This document shows positions 1 to 7,490 of a stretch of DNA of 64,000 nucleotides, one piece after another. Position 1 is the stretch's first letter. Each line of letters opens with the position of its first letter. The DNA comes from CAVROP01 sp050008495 (GTDB lineage: Bacteria; Acidobacteriota; Terriglobia; UBA7540): positions 1 through 64,000 of the forward strand of contig JBEKMN010000050.1 of NCBI GenBank assembly GCA_050008495.1, in the 5' to 3' direction. Under the pieces are notes generated by a model, which worked only from the letters and a program-made list of their open reading frames with translations, made no database searches and was not told the origin of the DNA. The translations under genes and the position numbers were made by a program.

Positions 1-345
1 ACCACCCACAACATCCATCCCATGCCCAAGGATAATCGGGAATGGAATATGTCTCAGCCGCCAGGGGCCGCTCCCATTCAGCAGAAATTCGCGCGCGAAG
101 AAGTGATGATCCCGGTGAAATGCAACCAGCACCCTTGGATGCGCGCTTATATCGGTGTGTTGAAAACTCCCTTTTACGCCGTGACCGGAAGCGACGGGAC
201 GTACACCATAAAGGGCCTTCCGCCCGGTGATTACACGATCGGGGCGTGGACGGCCACGGGCGGCGTGGACGGCCAAACGCAAGAGCAGAAGGTGACCGTG
301 GGGGCCAAAGAGACGAAGACGGTGGATTTCAGCTTTAAGGGTTGA
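1..345 (+). CDS. Cupredoxin-like / carboxypeptidase-regulatory-like domain protein, 5' truncated by window edge
   Basis: The reading frame is open from base 1, so the true start lies upstream; the ATG at 22 is probably internal. Near the visible N-terminus is a His in THNIHP, followed by a CNQHPWM motif (Cys-x2-His-x2-Met), which together resemble the type-1 copper ligands of a plastocyanin-like fold. The next segment (TPFYAVTGSDGTYTIKGLPP) has the appearance of a CarboxypepD_reg beta-sandwich, and the protein ends in a short VDFSF strand. It lies 329 bases ahead of cytochrome oxidase subunit II in the same orientation, so a role as a periplasmic electron carrier or oxidase-associated copper protein is plausible but inferred. 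Copper binding is a motif reading only. Confidence 0.65.
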   Translation, partial: TTHNIHPMPKDNREWNMSQPPGAAPIQQKFAREEVMIPVKCNQHPWMRAYIGVLKTPFYAVTGSDGTYTIKGLPPGDYTIGAWTATGGVDGQTQEQKVTVGAKETKTVDFSFKG

Positions 346-674
346 CCGTCGACAGTCGAACGCTCTCAGGAGAATTACCCTCCCCCTCGAACGACGTGCC
401 CCCCCGGGGCGAGGGTGGCCCGCGACGGCGCCTCAATCAGCCGTCGCGGGCCGGGTGCGGGGTTCTTTAACTTGAGCAATCTAAACGTACCGTGACGTGG
501 CGAGCAAAACGAGCTCTTGCGTTTTTTCCGAACCTTAAGTGCTAGCGTTTCATCTAAGTTAGGGGAAAGTTCCTCACTTACTGTACAGGGCTTTTCAGTC
601 AAAACTTGACCCGTATCAGATCTTCGCCTTGCAGCTTTGGTGGAGCGGGGCGACTTCGATAGGAGCAATAACCT
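346..674. repeat. Intergenic region with perfect 13-bp inverted repeat (417-429 / 440-452)
   Basis: There is no gene in these 329 bases. The arms GGCCCGCGACGGC and GCCGTCGCGGGCC are exact reverse complements separated by 10 bases. The flanks (ccctccccctcg, gcgagggtgg) look like a decayed member of the ccctctcccc/ggggagaggg family seen again near 12.6, 28.5 and 43.2 kb. No T-run follows, so an intrinsic terminator is not supported. The remainder, about 470-660, is AT-richer and may hold the oxidase promoter, but no convincing -35/-10 pair was found. Confidence 0.6.
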
Positions 675-1478
675 ATGGGGCTGGCGATTGCATTGGTGGT
701 TGTCCTCATCACGCTCGTCTCCGGCTACTTCTTCATGGCCAAGACGTGGTGGTTCCCACCTGACATCACCGCCAACTACGGCCACGCCATCGACCACCAG
801 TTCATGCTGACGCTGGTCATTACGGGCATCATCTTCGTTGTTGCCCAAGTGGCGCTAGCCTACGCCGTCTGGCGGTTTCGGGACCGCGGAGACGGGAGGA
901 AGGCCGGCTACTCTCACGGCAACAACAAACTGGAGTTCACCTGGACGCTCGCTGCGGCCATCATTTTCATCGGGCTGAATCTGATGGGTTATCACATTTG
1001 GGCGTTCGTGCATTTCATGGGACCCCAGCCGGGATCGATGCGAATCGAGGTTTGGGGGCAGCAATTCGCGTGGTACTTCCGCTACCCCGGGCCTGACGGC
1101 AAGTTTGGTCCCGTGCACGTCGAGAAGGTTGACGATGCCACCGGTAATTTTCTGGGGCTCGACCGCGATCACGACGCGGATTCTAAAGACGACATCGTTA
1201 CAGCCACCCTCGCGATCCCGGTCAATCAGCCGGTCGAGGTCATCTTGCGGTCCAAGGACGTTACCCACTCGTTTTTCGTTCGTGAACTCCGATTGAAACA
1301 GGATTTGGTTCCGGGGATGGAGATTCCCATTCACTTCACCGCCACCAAGGTCGGCACTTACGAGATTGCGTGTGCCGAGTTGTGTGGCCTGGGCCACTAC
1401 AAGATGCGGGCCTTCCTGAACGTGATGCAGCACGAGGATTTCCAAAAGTGGCTCCAGAGCATGGCGCAAGCGCAGTAG
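675..1478 (+). CDS. coxB: Cytochrome c oxidase subunit II
   Basis: This is the CuA-bearing subunit of an aa3-type heme-copper oxidase, which accepts electrons from cytochrome c at the outer face of the membrane. The 267-residue protein has hydrophobic segments at about 3-22, 44-66 and 91-112, then a periplasmic cupredoxin domain. The CuA ligand set is complete: His198 (DVTHSFF), Cys233, Glu235, Cys237, His241 and Met244 in CAELCGLGHYKM. There is no C-terminal heme-c (CxxCH) domain, so it is not a caa3-type subunit II. The ATG at 675 is preceded by AGGAG at 661-665. Subunits I, III and IV follow on the same strand, but a VOC gene and repeats separate it from subunit I. Confidence 0.95.
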   Translation: MGLAIALVVVLITLVSGYFFMAKTWWFPPDITANYGHAIDHQFMLTLVITGIIFVVAQVALAYAVWRFRDRGDGRKAGYSHGNNKLEFTWTLAAAIIFIGLNLMGYHIWAFVHFMGPQPGSMRIEVWGQQFAWYFRYPGPDGKFGPVHVEKVDDATGNFLGLDRDHDADSKDDIVTATLAIPVNQPVEVILRSKDVTHSFFVRELRLKQDLVPGMEIPIHFTATKVGTYEIACAELCGLGHYKMRAFLNVMQHEDFQKWLQSMAQAQ

Positions 1479-1532
1479 AGCGGAGAACGGAAACTGGAAA
1501 ATGGAAATTGGAAAATCGAAATTCGCCGCATT

Positions 1533-1628
1533 GTGTCATCCTGAGCGAAGCGAAGGATCGCTGCAGTTGTTTGTGAGTCGTTGAGACATAGGATACTGCG
1601 GAGATCCTTCGCTTCGCTCAGGATGACA
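1533..1628. repeat. Palindromic dispersed repeat, tgtcatcctgagcgaagcg family (R1)
   Basis: Left arm tgtcatcctgagcgaagcg and right arm cgcttcgctcaggatgaca are inverted copies about 50 bases apart. The same arms recur near 18.5, 39.2, 43.3, 46.9, 51.3, 58.7-58.9 and 60.5 kb. Directly upstream (about 1488-1527) are iterated ggaaaatggaaattgg words. Downstream (about 1660-1694) is the gggttcccgcttccgcggga palindrome of another common bacterial repeat family. Confidence 0.85.
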
Positions 1629-1749
1629 GCCGGTTGATGGGTTCACGGTTTGCTCGGGCAATGGGTTCCCGCTTCCGCGGGAATGACTCACTCTGGCGGT
1701 TATTGATTTTAGATTCTGACTCCTGACTTCTGACTCCTCCGGAGGATGT

Positions 1750-2142
1750 ATGAGCATCGCAAGCGTGAATGTTGGCATTTCTCGGCTGGGGCAAGTCCAA
1801 ATCCGTGCGCACGACGTCAAACGGGCGACGATGTTCTACCAGGATGTGCTTGGACTGAAGCTGCTTTTCGAGGCGCCGCCAGGGCTCGCGTTCTTCGACT
1901 GTGGAGGGGTTCGGCTGATGATTGACCGCCCGGAGAAGCCGGAGTTCGATCATCCGTCTTCCATCCTGTATTTCGCCGTGCCGGACATCCAGGCTGCCCA
2001 TGCTCAGTTGAAACAGAGCGGCGTGCATTTCGAAGACGAACCGCATGTGATCGCCCGAATGCCGGACCACGATCTGTGGATGACGTTTTTCCGGGATCCA
2101 GAAGACAACTTGATGGCGCTCATGAGTGAAGTGGCAAGATAA
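1750..2142 (+). CDS. VOC (glyoxalase/bleomycin resistance-like) family protein
   Basis: A 130-residue single-module vicinal-oxygen-chelate fold protein. The N-terminal half has the usual pattern VQIRAHDVKRATMFYQDVLG followed by LKLLFE. The C-terminal half repeats the beta-alpha-beta-beta unit and ends with FFRDPEDNLMALM, the typical position of a metal-binding Glu/Asp. Substrate cannot be read from sequence. A strong ribosome-binding site (GGAGG, about 1740-1744) supports the ATG at 1750. It sits between coxB and coxA and is flanked on both sides by repeat blocks, which suggests later insertion into the oxidase cluster rather than a conserved oxidase function. Confidence 0.85.
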   Translation: MSIASVNVGISRLGQVQIRAHDVKRATMFYQDVLGLKLLFEAPPGLAFFDCGGVRLMIDRPEKPEFDHPSSILYFAVPDIQAAHAQLKQSGVHFEDEPHVIARMPDHDLWMTFFRDPEDNLMALMSEVAR

Positions 2143-2149
2143 CGAAAAG

Positions 2150-2340
2150 CGAAGATGGAAAATAGAAACTGGAAAATGGAAATTCTGAACGTAGCAGCGT
2201 GTCACCCCCGCGAAAGCGGGGTCCCATCGTCGGCGGAGTCGCTCATTTGCGGGTGTGAACCCGTGAAGCGCGTGATGTCTTACGAACTCGTAAATCGCGG
2301 GTTCCCAGTTTCCATTTTCTAATTTCGATTTTCCAACGGG
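2150..2340. repeat. Inverted word-repeat block between VOC gene and coxA
   Basis: Left arm (about 2154-2186) iterates ggaaaatagaaactgg / ggaaaatggaaattc. The right arm (about 2306-2336) carries the reverse complement words cccagtttccattttc / gattttcc. Between the arms lies a cacccccgcgaaagcggggt palindrome (about 2201-2226). No gene is present. Confidence 0.7.
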
Positions 2341-2359
2341 GGCAGTTGGGAGGCAATTG

Positions 2360-4141
2360 ATGTCACAAGGACACGCTGAGGCGATTGAACACCACGCGGC
2401 GCATGCGCCGTCTGGGTTCATCCGAAAGTACCTTTTCAGCCTCGATCACAAAGTGATTGGGATCCAGTATTACCTGCTGGCTCTTGTCTCGGTGTTCATC
2501 GGGCTGACGCTTTCGATCCTGATGCGCTTGCACCTGGTCTGGCCTCAAGCGAGTGTCCCGTTTCTTGACAAGCTTTCTCCTGTCGGCGCTCCGAACGGCG
2601 TTATCTCCCCGGAATACTATCTCTCGCTGCTGACACTGCACGGTACGATGATGGTCTTCTTCGTTCTGACCACGGCGCCGCAAAGCGGCTTTGGAAACTA
2701 CTTTCTGCCCATTCAGATTGGCGCTGAGGACATGGCGTTTCCGCGGCTCAACATGTTGTCCTTCTGGGTGACTTTCGCAGCTTTCATCACCCTGGTGGCC
2801 ACGTTCTTTATTCACGATGGCCCGCCCATCGGAGGCTGGACTTCTTATCCGCCCTTGAGCGCGCTCGGCGGAGCGGCGGGCCCGGGAATGGCCATGGGTG
2901 AGAATCTCTGGATCATTTCCATTGCACTTTTCTGCGTCGCGTCCATGCTTGGCGCCATTAACTTCATTGCGACCACTCTCGACCTCCGCGCCCGCGGGCT
3001 TTCTTTGATGAAACTGCCCCTCACCTGCTGGGCATGGTTTCTGACCGCAATTCTGGGACTGCTTTCTTTTGCAGTGTTGCTGGCTGCTGGAGTTCTTCTG
3101 CTGCTCGATCGCGTCGGCGGCACGAGTTTCTTCATCCCAGGCGGCCTGATCATCAGCGACAAGATTGTTCCTCATACCGGGGGTTCGCCTCTGCTGTGGC
3201 AGCACTTGTTCTGGTTCTTCGGACACCCCGAGGTCTACATCGCCATCCTTCCGGGCATGGGCGTCACTTCCCACATCATCTCGACTTTCTCTCGCAAGCC
3301 GGTTTTTGGCTACCGCGCCATGGTTTACGCCATGTCGGCCATCGGGATTTTGGGGTTCACCGTGTGGGGACACCACATGTTTGTAAGCGGCATGAGTCCA
3401 TATTCGGCGTTTGCCTTCTCGATCCTCACCATGGCCATTGGCGTCCCCTCCGCCATCAAGACCTTCAACTGGATCGGCACCATGATCGGCGGCAAAATTC
3501 GCTTTACGCCACCCATGCTGTTCGCGATCGGATTCGTGTCGCTCTTTATCACCGGAGGCCTCAGCGGCATCTTCCTGGGTCAGCCGCCTATCGACCTCTA
3601 TTTCCACGACACCTATTTCGTTCTCGCTCATTTCCACATGATTATGGGGGTGGCCGCCATCTTCGGAATCTTCGCGGGAACGTACTTCTGGTTTCCCAAG
3701 ATGTTCGGCCGCATGATGAACGCGACGCTGGGGAAGATTCACTTCTGGTTTACCTTTGTGGGCGTCTACGCGATTTTCATGCCCATGCATTACCTGGGTC
3801 TGGAAGGAAACCCGCGGCGCTACTCGGAGTTTATTGACAATTTCCTGCTGCCGCTGATTTCCGTGCACAAGTTCATTTCCATCGCGGCGTTCATCACCGG
3901 AGCCGCGCAGCTTTTCTTCCTGTTCAACCTTTTCTGGAGCATGTTCAAGGGCGAGAAGGCGACGGAGAACCCCTGGGAAGCCACGACCCTCGAGTGGACG
4001 ATTCCCTCGCCCCCGCCTTTTGACAACTTCGCGGGAAAGCACCCCGTAGTCTTTAACGGCGCTTACGAATTCAGTGTCCCGGGTGCCGCAAAAGATTATG
4101 TCATGCAGAACTCGCCCGAAGGAGTTGTGGCGGGACACTGA
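2360..4141 (+). CDS. coxA: Cytochrome c oxidase subunit I
   Basis: Catalytic subunit of an A-type heme-copper oxidase: it reduces O2 at a heme a3/CuB centre and pumps protons. The 593-residue protein has about twelve membrane spans. The CuB His-Tyr pair is in GHPEVY around residue 289, the heme ligands are in HDTYFVLAHFHM (His424 and His426 by count), and GHHMF supplies further CuB histidines. A TTG at 2357 is possible, but ATG 2360, about 7 bases after GGGAGG (2348-2353), is the better start. Length is usual to slightly long for the family. The large antisense open frame over this gene is a shadow. Confidence 0.96.
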   Translation: MSQGHAEAIEHHAAHAPSGFIRKYLFSLDHKVIGIQYYLLALVSVFIGLTLSILMRLHLVWPQASVPFLDKLSPVGAPNGVISPEYYLSLLTLHGTMMVFFVLTTAPQSGFGNYFLPIQIGAEDMAFPRLNMLSFWVTFAAFITLVATFFIHDGPPIGGWTSYPPLSALGGAAGPGMAMGENLWIISIALFCVASMLGAINFIATTLDLRARGLSLMKLPLTCWAWFLTAILGLLSFAVLLAAGVLLLLDRVGGTSFFIPGGLIISDKIVPHTGGSPLLWQHLFWFFGHPEVYIAILPGMGVTSHIISTFSRKPVFGYRAMVYAMSAIGILGFTVWGHHMFVSGMSPYSAFAFSILTMAIGVPSAIKTFNWIGTMIGGKIRFTPPMLFAIGFVSLFITGGLSGIFLGQPPIDLYFHDTYFVLAHFHMIMGVAAIFGIFAGTYFWFPKMFGRMMNATLGKIHFWFTFVGVYAIFMPMHYLGLEGNPRRYSEFIDNFLLPLISVHKFISIAAFITGAAQLFFLFNLFWSMFKGEKATENPWEATTLEWTIPSPPPFDNFAGKHPVVFNGAYEFSVPGAAKDYVMQNSPEGVVAGH

Positions 4142-4142
4142 C

Positions 4143-4236
4143 GTCAGTTGTTCGTGGTCCGTCGTCCGTTGTGCCGTTAGCAAGTGGCAGCGGACTACGG
4201 ATTATGAACCACGGACCACGGACAACTGACAACGGA
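4143..4236. repeat. Inverted word-repeat (gtccgttgt / acaacggac)
   Basis: The left part iterates cagttgttcgtggtccgtcgtccgtt; the right part carries accacggaccacggacaact and gacaacggaca, i.e. the same words inverted. Related blocks lie at about 5637-5697 and 6520-6560 in the same cluster. It fills the coxA-subunit III gap. Confidence 0.75.
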
Positions 4237-4247
4237 CAGAGATATCT

Positions 4248-4910
4248 ATGGGTTCAACAACGCTAACCAAGCCAGAAGAGGCCGTCAGGATCGGAGACGG
4301 CGGCCGGGGCGGAGGTGGCTTCCAACCCAGCGGCTTTGGCGGCGGCGAGGGTTGGGGTGAATTCCGAGTACCAGAGCGGACCTATCGGCTGGGCATGTGG
4401 TTTGCCTTGACCGGAATTGTGATGTTGTTTGCGGCCTTCACCAGCGCCCTGGTGGTTCGCAAGGGAATGTCGTTCGACTGGGTTCCGGTCCGCATGCCTC
4501 GCATTCTGTGGCTGAATACGTTCGTGCTGCTGGCGAGCAGCGCCGCCCTGGAACTCTCCCGCCGCTCCCTCCGCGCCGGCACAGCGAAGGCTTTTACCCG
4601 CTGGCTCGCGGCAGCATTGGTACTGGGCCTAGGGTTCCTCGCGGGTCAGCTCATCGCGTGGCGCGAATTGGCGACGCGGGGAATTTATCTGGCCAGCAAT
4701 CCGGGCAGCTCGTTCTTCTACGTATTGACGGCCGCGCACGGCTTCCACTTGCTGGGAGGCGTCGTGGCCCTCGCGTACGTGGTATTTCGTGCCCGGCCCA
4801 TTGCATTCGGTGAAGCACGACGCACTCCCGTGGACGTGACGGCAATCTACTGGCACTTCATGGATGCGCTTTGGATTTACGTGTTTTTCGTGCTCTTGAA
4901 ATTGATGTAA
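4248..4910 (+). CDS. coxC: Cytochrome c oxidase subunit III (first copy)
   Basis: A 220-residue heme-copper oxidase subunit III of the short prokaryotic type. After a Gly-rich cytosolic N-terminus (about residues 23-45) there are roughly five membrane segments. The conserved FYVLTAAHGFHLLGG segment and terminal YWHFMDALWIYVFF segment identify the family. Subunit III stabilises the oxidase and lies near the D-channel proton entry. The upstream region is taken up by a word-repeat block, so the ribosome-binding site is weak (GAGA). A second subunit III gene follows directly; such pairs occur in other bacterial oxidase clusters, and both may assemble into one complex. Confidence 0.9.
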   Translation: MGSTTLTKPEEAVRIGDGGRGGGGFQPSGFGGGEGWGEFRVPERTYRLGMWFALTGIVMLFAAFTSALVVRKGMSFDWVPVRMPRILWLNTFVLLASSAALELSRRSLRAGTAKAFTRWLAAALVLGLGFLAGQLIAWRELATRGIYLASNPGSSFFYVLTAAHGFHLLGGVVALAYVVFRARPIAFGEARRTPVDVTAIYWHFMDALWIYVFFVLLKLM

Positions 4911-4986
4911 TTGGGTTGTAGGGGCGGCCCTTGTGGCCGCCCTGGGGCAGCAACAAGGGTCGCCCCTTCACGATGGAGGGTAAGGG

Positions 4987-5634
4987 ATGGCTAGCCATGA
5001 AGCGATAGGCGGGGAATTAAGCCAAGTTGCGCAGTCGGGGTGGGGGGGTGGTGTCGCGCCTTTTGGCACCGGCTCAAAAAAACTGGGCATGTGGCTCTTC
5101 ATCCTCTCCGATGCCATTACCTTCTCCGCGCTCATCATGGCTTACAGCTACGTGCGCGTCGCCAGCCCCCAATGGCCGACACCGTTCGAGTTCTATCCGG
5201 GAATTGTCAAGGCCACGGTCATGACAATTATCCTCCTGACCAGCTCCGTCACCATGGTGATGGCTGTACGCGCGGCGAAACTGGAAAGGCGAGCAAGCGT
5301 CGTAAAGTGGCTTGCGGCGACCATGGCGGCCGGGCTCGCCTTCGTCGTCATTCACGCCACGGAGTGGGCCGGCTTGATTGGCGAGGGTGTCCGCCTTTTC
5401 AAAAACCCCTGGGGCGCACCACTGTTTGGCGCGGCCTTCTTTACCTTGACCGGCCTGCACATGACCCATGTCTTCTGTGGCGTGTGCTATCTGGCCGTCG
5501 TCGCCGTGCTCACCGCCAAAGGAAGACTGACCTCGGAGGATGTAGAGGTGAGTGGACTCTACTGGCATTTTGTTGACCTGGTCTGGATGTTCATTTTTCC
5601 GTTGGTTTACATCATGTCTGTGAAAATGGGATAA
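4987..5634 (+). CDS. Cytochrome c oxidase subunit III (second copy)
   Basis: A second 215-residue subunit III-like protein. It shares the KKLGMWLFILSDAITFSAL start of the first membrane helix, the FTLTGLHMTHVFCGVCYL segment and the closing YWHFVDLVWMFIFPLVY segment. It is clearly paralogous to the preceding gene but diverged, so the duplication is not recent. GGAGGG at about 4976-4981 supports ATG 4987. The 76-base gap to the first copy holds a ggggcggcccttgtggccgc palindrome. Division of labour between the two copies cannot be read from sequence. Confidence 0.9.
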   Translation: MASHEAIGGELSQVAQSGWGGGVAPFGTGSKKLGMWLFILSDAITFSALIMAYSYVRVASPQWPTPFEFYPGIVKATVMTIILLTSSVTMVMAVRAAKLERRASVVKWLAATMAAGLAFVVIHATEWAGLIGEGVRLFKNPWGAPLFGAAFFTLTGLHMTHVFCGVCYLAVVAVLTAKGRLTSEDVEVSGLYWHFVDLVWMFIFPLVYIMSVKMG

Positions 5635-5636
5635 AG

Positions 5637-5697
5637 ACGTCCGTTGTCAGTCGTCCGTCGCCCGTTGCAACGGACAACTGACAACGGACCACGAACA
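5637..5697. repeat. Inverted word-repeat, second copy of the gtccgttgt type
   Basis: Words cgtccgttgtcagtcgtccg on the left face aacggacaactgacaacgga on the right. It occupies the whole gap between the second subunit III and subunit IV genes, ending just before the subunit IV ribosome-binding site. Confidence 0.75.
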
Positions 5698-5715
5698 AGT
5701 GATTCGGAGGGTTTA

Positions 5716-6030
5716 ATGGACTCGGCATCGGAGCGCAAGCACGCTGACACGGGCGTCAAAATCTTCATGGTGGTGTGGTTCTGGCTCTTGGCGCTGACGG
5801 CGGTGGAAGTCTTCTTGGGTTACAAGGCCTTCGAAGTAAACGTTATGATCGTCCTGCTCATGGGCCTTTCGGTGATCAAGGCTTCCTTGATCATCGCCTA
5901 CTTCATGCACTTGCGTTACGAAAAGCCGAGCATGGCCGCCACGCTCATGCCCGCTTTGGTCATGGTCATTCTTCTAATGTTCATGGTCTTTCCGGACAGC
6001 TTCAGGCTGTTGGCGATGAGGCCGCATTAG
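5716..6030 (+). CDS. Cytochrome c oxidase subunit IV family protein
   Basis: A 104-residue small membrane subunit with three hydrophobic segments (about residues 18-40, 45-66 and 75-97). The motif SLIIAYFMHLRYEKPS is characteristic of prokaryotic cytochrome c oxidase subunit IV (COX4_pro). The frame is open further upstream, but that part is translated repeat; ATG 5716 follows CGGAGG (5705-5710) at good distance and gives the normal family length. It is the fifth oxidase structural gene of the cluster. Confidence 0.9.
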   Translation: MDSASERKHADTGVKIFMVVWFWLLALTAVEVFLGYKAFEVNVMIVLLMGLSVIKASLIIAYFMHLRYEKPSMAATLMPALVMVILLMFMVFPDSFRLLAMRPH

Positions 6031-6138
6031 GTGTAAATTCAAATCTAGGGCTTTGGTAAGTGTTTTGAGATTTGTGAATGCTGGATGAACAAGTGGCACA
6101 GGCACACCTGCATGTGCCGTCTCGGTGACGGGTTCGGA

Positions 6139-6570
6139 ATGGAAATCTCAGCAAAGCTTTCGCGGCAAGCTTTCAGTTGGATCGTCTGGCTGATTGCCAT
6201 AGCCGTATTGTTGTGTTCTTCGTCGCTGATCTACGCGCAGGGGTGCGCGATGTGTTACACCAGCGCGGCAGCGGCGAAGGCCGGCGCAATGCATGCGTTG
6301 AGAAGTGGAATTCTCATCTTGCTTCTTCCAGTACTCGCCATGTGTTCAGGCATCTCCGTGATTATCTATCGTTCCCGGGACCGGTTTCTCGGAGCGGCTG
6401 AATGGAGCCCCGAGCACGATTGTGAATTACGCGCCATGGTTACCCAGATGAAAGATATTGAAATCTCCGATCCTCAGGAAAGGTCGCCGCTGCCCGTTGG
6501 CGGCAACAAGCTGCCCAAGGTCAACGGACCACCGGCAACGGACAACGGACGACCCCAGGTGCAATTATGA
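6139..6570 (+). CDS. Small membrane protein with CAMC motif, oxidase-cluster hypothetical
   Basis: About 143 residues. It has a signal or first membrane segment (SWIVWLIAIAVLLCSSSLIYA), then immediately GCAMCYTSAAAAKAGA (a C-x2-C pair), then a second membrane segment (LILLLPVLAMCSGISVIIY) and a hydrophilic tail. The CxxC at the outer face would suit metal or redox handling, for example of oxidase copper; that is inference. The frame extends back to an ATG at 6085 but the extra part is translated repeat-like sequence, so ATG 6139 is preferred. The C-terminal 20 or so residues are encoded by a gtccgttgt-type word repeat. Its stop overlaps the next start (ATGA at 6567). Confidence 0.6.
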   Translation: MEISAKLSRQAFSWIVWLIAIAVLLCSSSLIYAQGCAMCYTSAAAAKAGAMHALRSGILILLLPVLAMCSGISVIIYRSRDRFLGAAEWSPEHDCELRAMVTQMKDIEISDPQERSPLPVGGNKLPKVNGPPATDNGRPQVQL

Positions 6571-7490
6571 ACACCCAACCGCACAGTCCGTGGTTACATC
6601 GCTACGCCATGTTTGTAGCATTCTGTACTTTTATTCTGATTATCGCGGGCGCCCTGGTGACCAGCAACGATGCTGGCCTATCCGTGCCTGATTGGCCGAC
6701 TTCTTTCGGCAGCTTCCGCATGCCGCGCATGGTGGGTGGCGTACTGTTCGAACACGGCCACCGGATGATCGCCGGCACGGTCGGAATCCTGACGATCATT
6801 CTCGCTCTGGCAATCTGGCTGAGGGATTCCAGGCGTTGGGTAAAGTGGGTGGCGGGTGGCGCCGTGCTGGCCGTGCTGGCCCAGGCTGTCTTGGGCGGCA
6901 TCACAGTGCTCTTCTACTTGCCGGTGGCGATTTCGACCAGCCACGCCACGCTCGGCCAGATCTTCTTCTGCCTCGCGGCGAGCCTGGCCTTTTTCACGCA
7001 AGCCGGCTGGCGGTGGGACGAACCCAAGCTCACGGACCCATCTGTTCCCACGCTTCGACTCCTGACGGCGGTGACCACGGGCCTCATCCTGGTGCAGTTG
7101 GTGGTAGGGGCTGTGTACCGCCACTCCGGGAAGGGCCTCGATCTGCACATTGTGGGCGCCGGTGTGGTCACCATGTTCGTGGCCTACCTTGTCACTCGAA
7201 TCCTGATCAAGTTCTCGCAAACGCCGGCTTTGCTGAGGCCTGCGCTGTTGCTGGGCGCTCTCGTGGCGCTTCAGGTTTCCCTCGGCATCGGTTCTTATGT
7301 CGTGAAGATGGCTGACCGGAATGCGCCTCAGCCCTTGCCGCCGGTGGTGAACATGACCACCGCGCACGTGGCGGTGGGCGCCCTGGTGTTACTGGCCAGC
7401 CTTTACTTGACCTATCAGGCGCATCGCTTTCTGGCGCCTCGAGTTGAGGAAGCAAAAGTCGTTTCGGCCCCGCACGGGGCGGCCGTATGA
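6567..7490 (+). CDS. ctaA: Heme A synthase (COX15/CtaA family)
   Basis: A 307-residue membrane protein that oxidises the C8 methyl of heme O to give heme A for the oxidase. Eight hydrophobic segments are visible. Family motifs include GALVTSNDAGLSVPDWP near residue 30, FEHGHRMIAG (heme-ligand His) near 65, STSHATLGQIF near 125 and TTAHVAVGALVLL near 265. It is translationally coupled by ATGA overlaps to the gene before it and to the heme O synthase after it, which makes a heme A biosynthesis unit attached to the oxidase operon. Confidence 0.93.
   Translation: MNTQPHSPWLHRYAMFVAFCTFILIIAGALVTSNDAGLSVPDWPTSFGSFRMPRMVGGVLFEHGHRMIAGTVGILTIILALAIWLRDSRRWVKWVAGGAVLAVLAQAVLGGITVLFYLPVAISTSHATLGQIFFCLAASLAFFTQAGWRWDEPKLTDPSVPTLRLLTAVTTGLILVQLVVGAVYRHSGKGLDLHIVGAGVVTMFVAYLVTRILIKFSQTPALLRPALLLGALVALQVSLGIGSYVVKMADRNAPQPLPPVVNMTTAHVAVGALVLLASLYLTYQAHRFLAPRVEEAKVVSAPHGAAV

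Noticed and set aside
417..452. Terminator after the cupredoxin-like gene
   Set aside because: A perfect 13-bp stem, but no T-run on either side and its flanks match the R2 repeat family.
1533..1628. Small proteins encoded by R1 repeats (frames reading SERSEES or ERSEGS)
   Set aside because: Same words appear at every R1 locus in any frame, so they are translated repeats.
2363..4183. Long antisense frame (606 codons) over subunit I
   Set aside because: It mirrors coxA codon by codon, is rich in Arg/Gly/His with no domain or start signal; a shadow of a GC-rich gene.
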